5,867 bases of DNA, taken from contig JAFYRZ010000205.1 in the NCBI GenBank assembly GCA_017546745.1, positions 1-5,867 on the forward strand. Reading direction: 5' to 3'. Source of the stretch: Clostridia bacterium. Lineage in GTDB: Bacteria; Bacillota_A; Clostridia; Oscillospirales; CAG-272. The translations under genes and the position numbers were made by a program. The first letter of the stretch is position 1. The number at the start of each line of letters is the position of its first letter. Below are positions 5,164-5,867 of this stretch, piece after piece. Under the pieces are notes generated by a model. That model worked only from the letters and a program-made list of their open reading frames with translations. It ran no database searches and was not told the DNA's origin.

Positions 5164-5446
5164 TTTGTCGGCAGGGCGAACGGCAAAACCCCGAAACTTT
5201 TGATAATCAAGCGTAGCGAGTCTGCAAGTTTACTTGCAAGCGAGCGAGTGCAGATTGCTCCGCGACAGCTCGGTAAACCGAGCGAAATGCAACGCATCAA
5301 GAGCGCGTAGCGGACTTGTGTCGCGTGGAGTAAAACACTGGCTATTTCGCCACTGCAAAAATCGCAAAACTACCAACAACTACCGCAATATCTAACAAAA
5401 CTTAATACTTGAATAATAGCACAATTTTGCATTGTGATAGGAATAT
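5164..5446 (+). other. Gene-free stretch rich in stem-loops
   Basis: No reading frame is believable. Visible structures are GCAAGT-TT-ACTTGC (5224-5237) inside TCTGCA/TGCAGA (5221-5254), GCTCGGT-AA-ACCGAGC (5268-5283), ATGC-AAC-GCAT (5287-5297), and CACAAT/ATTGTG (5420-5436). CGCGACA (5261-5267) and TGTCGCG (5319-5325) can close a branched fold around the second and third hairpins. It may be part of a structured transcript or decayed repeats. Confidence 0.5.
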
Positions 5447-5551
5447 TTCGGCTTTGCCGAAGATACCCTCGCTTGCCGCTTTCAAGCGAGCTTGACGCGT
5501 CTGCGTGGGGTATGCGAGGCGGATTCTGAAAAATGAATTTTTCAGAGCCGC
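5447..5551 (+). repeat. R2 structured repeat, copy B
   Basis: In order: hairpin TTCGGC-TTT-GCCGAA (5447-5461); outer stem GATACCC (5462-5468) with GGGGTATG (5507-5514); inner stems CTCGCTTG/CAAGCGAG and ACGC/GCGT; then GCGG/CCGC closing TCTGAAAAA-TGAA-TTTTTCAGA (5519-5551). It sits 47 bp upstream of tRNA-Ser. Compared with copy C the stems are kept while bases change on both sides. Confidence 0.8.
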
Positions 5552-5564
5552 ATAGAGATTCTCT

Positions 5565-5600
5565 GCTTATCATAATGCGACAGCGTGCATTATGATAAGC
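5565..5600 (+). repeat. Perfect 14-bp inverted repeat touching the tRNA-Ser start
   Basis: GCTTATCATAATGC (5565-5578) and GCATTATGATAAGC (5587-5600) are perfect complements around GACAGCGT. The right arm ends in the first two bases of tRNA-Ser. It might guide or compete with 5' processing by RNase P, or be a repeat inserted at the gene's edge. It has no T-run. Confidence 0.8.
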
Positions 5601-5686
5601 AGGAATATCGAAGCGGTCACAACGAGGCGGTCTTGAAAACCGTTTGCCCAAAAGGCACGGGGGTTCGAATCCCTCTTCCTGCGCCA
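5599..5686 (+). tRNA. tRNA-Ser (anticodon TGA)
   Basis: The gene spans 88 nt with encoded CCA. GCAGGAA pairs with TTCCTGC, the discriminator is G, the D-stem is TCG/CGA, and the anticodon stem GCGGT/ACCGT encloses CTTGAAA with anticodon TGA, reading UCA-type codons. A long variable arm TGCC-CAAAA-GGCA and T-arm GGGGG-TTCGAAT-CCCTC complete a class II serine tRNA. No clear promoter is visible just upstream, where R2 copy B and a long hairpin lie; transcription might come from the promoter at 4760 or from an unrecognised one. Confidence 0.96.
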
Positions 5687-5694
5687 TAAAAACG

Positions 5695-5727
5695 AACACC
5701 ATCCCTCGTGGATGGTGTTTATTTTTA
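5695..5727 (+). terminator. Terminator of tRNA-Ser
   Basis: AACACCATCC (5695-5704) pairs perfectly with GGATGGTGTT (5710-5719) around CTCGT, followed by a T-rich tract TTTATTTTTA. It begins eight bases after the CCA end. Confidence 0.92.
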
Positions 5728-5751
5728 TCTCGTAGAACGAGAGGACGAGAG

Positions 5752-5858
5752 CCCACCTCTGCAACATTTTGTTGCAGAATGGGGTTCGCATACCCCACCC
5801 GAAGATCGAAGAGCTCGCTCTTCAGGCGCAGGGTGTGGGTATCTTCGTCAAAGACGAA
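5752..5858 (-). repeat. R2 structured repeat, copy C
   Basis: On the minus strand: hairpin TTCGTC-TTT-GACGAA (5858-5844); GATACCC (5843-5837) with GGGGTATGCGA; an internal stem GAAGAG-CGAG-CTCTTC; then CCC/GGG closing TCTGCAACA-AAA-TGTTGCAGA (5778-5758). It lies opposite to copy B, so the two copies flank tRNA-Ser as an inverted pair. The base TACCC next to the first hairpin could extend it as an alternative fold. The repeat may run on past the window end. Confidence 0.75.
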
Positions 5859-5867
5859 TACCCCTCT

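Noticed and set aside
5370..5798. 142- and 73-residue minus-strand frames containing QEEGFEPP and related text
   Set aside because: They read the antisense of tRNA-Ser and R2 copy B and have no ribosome binding site.

Overview
The window looks like a piece of a Bacillota chromosome, most likely Clostridia-like. The ribosome binding sites are of the GGAGG type, the promoters are consensus TTGACA/TATAAT type, the tRNA genes encode their CCA end, and one lipoprotein carries a Cys-rich repeat type I associate with gut Clostridia. This placement is inference.

The left part (1-3545) is coding and lies entirely on the minus strand. From right to left it holds a two-gene operon, then a thioredoxin gene, then a PHP-domain phosphoesterase. 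The operon encodes a pectate-lyase-fold protein without a signal peptide and, 10 bp further on, a lipoprotein with Cys-rich repeats and a degenerate SH3-like domain. The thioredoxin gene has its own extended -10 promoter and an immediate terminator. The phosphoesterase has its own consensus promoter and is cut by the window start. Next to the operon promoter are two tandem 21-bp repeats, and directly after them a decayed 3' fragment of a RES-domain gene on the plus strand (3611-3862).

The right part (3863-5867) has no believable protein gene. It carries three complete tRNA genes: fMet(CAT) and Leu(TAA) as a minus-strand operon with a perfect consensus promoter and a terminator, and Ser(TGA) on the plus strand with its own terminator. 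Between and around them lie two families of structured repeats. Family R1 (three copies: 4069-4167 minus, 4281-4398 plus, 5033-5148 plus) has a hairpin whose stem sequence differs in each copy around a kept TGAT apex, followed by a conserved purine-rich tail ending in GACTATGCGA. Family R2 (4899-4968 plus, 5447-5551 plus, 5752-5858 minus) is a hairpin followed by a GATACCC...GGGGTATGCGA-closed branched structure and another hairpin, with compensatory base changes between copies.

The R1 copies are bordered by short pieces of tRNA-fMet or tRNA-Ser. Two copies have pieces of the same tRNA on both sides in the right order, as if the repeat sat inside a tRNA-like sequence. A strong plus-strand promoter (4760-4788) points into this protein-free structured region. 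This tRNA-linked repeat system is the most unusual part of the window. Its function, whether a mobile element, an RNA or something else, cannot be decided from the sequence alone.
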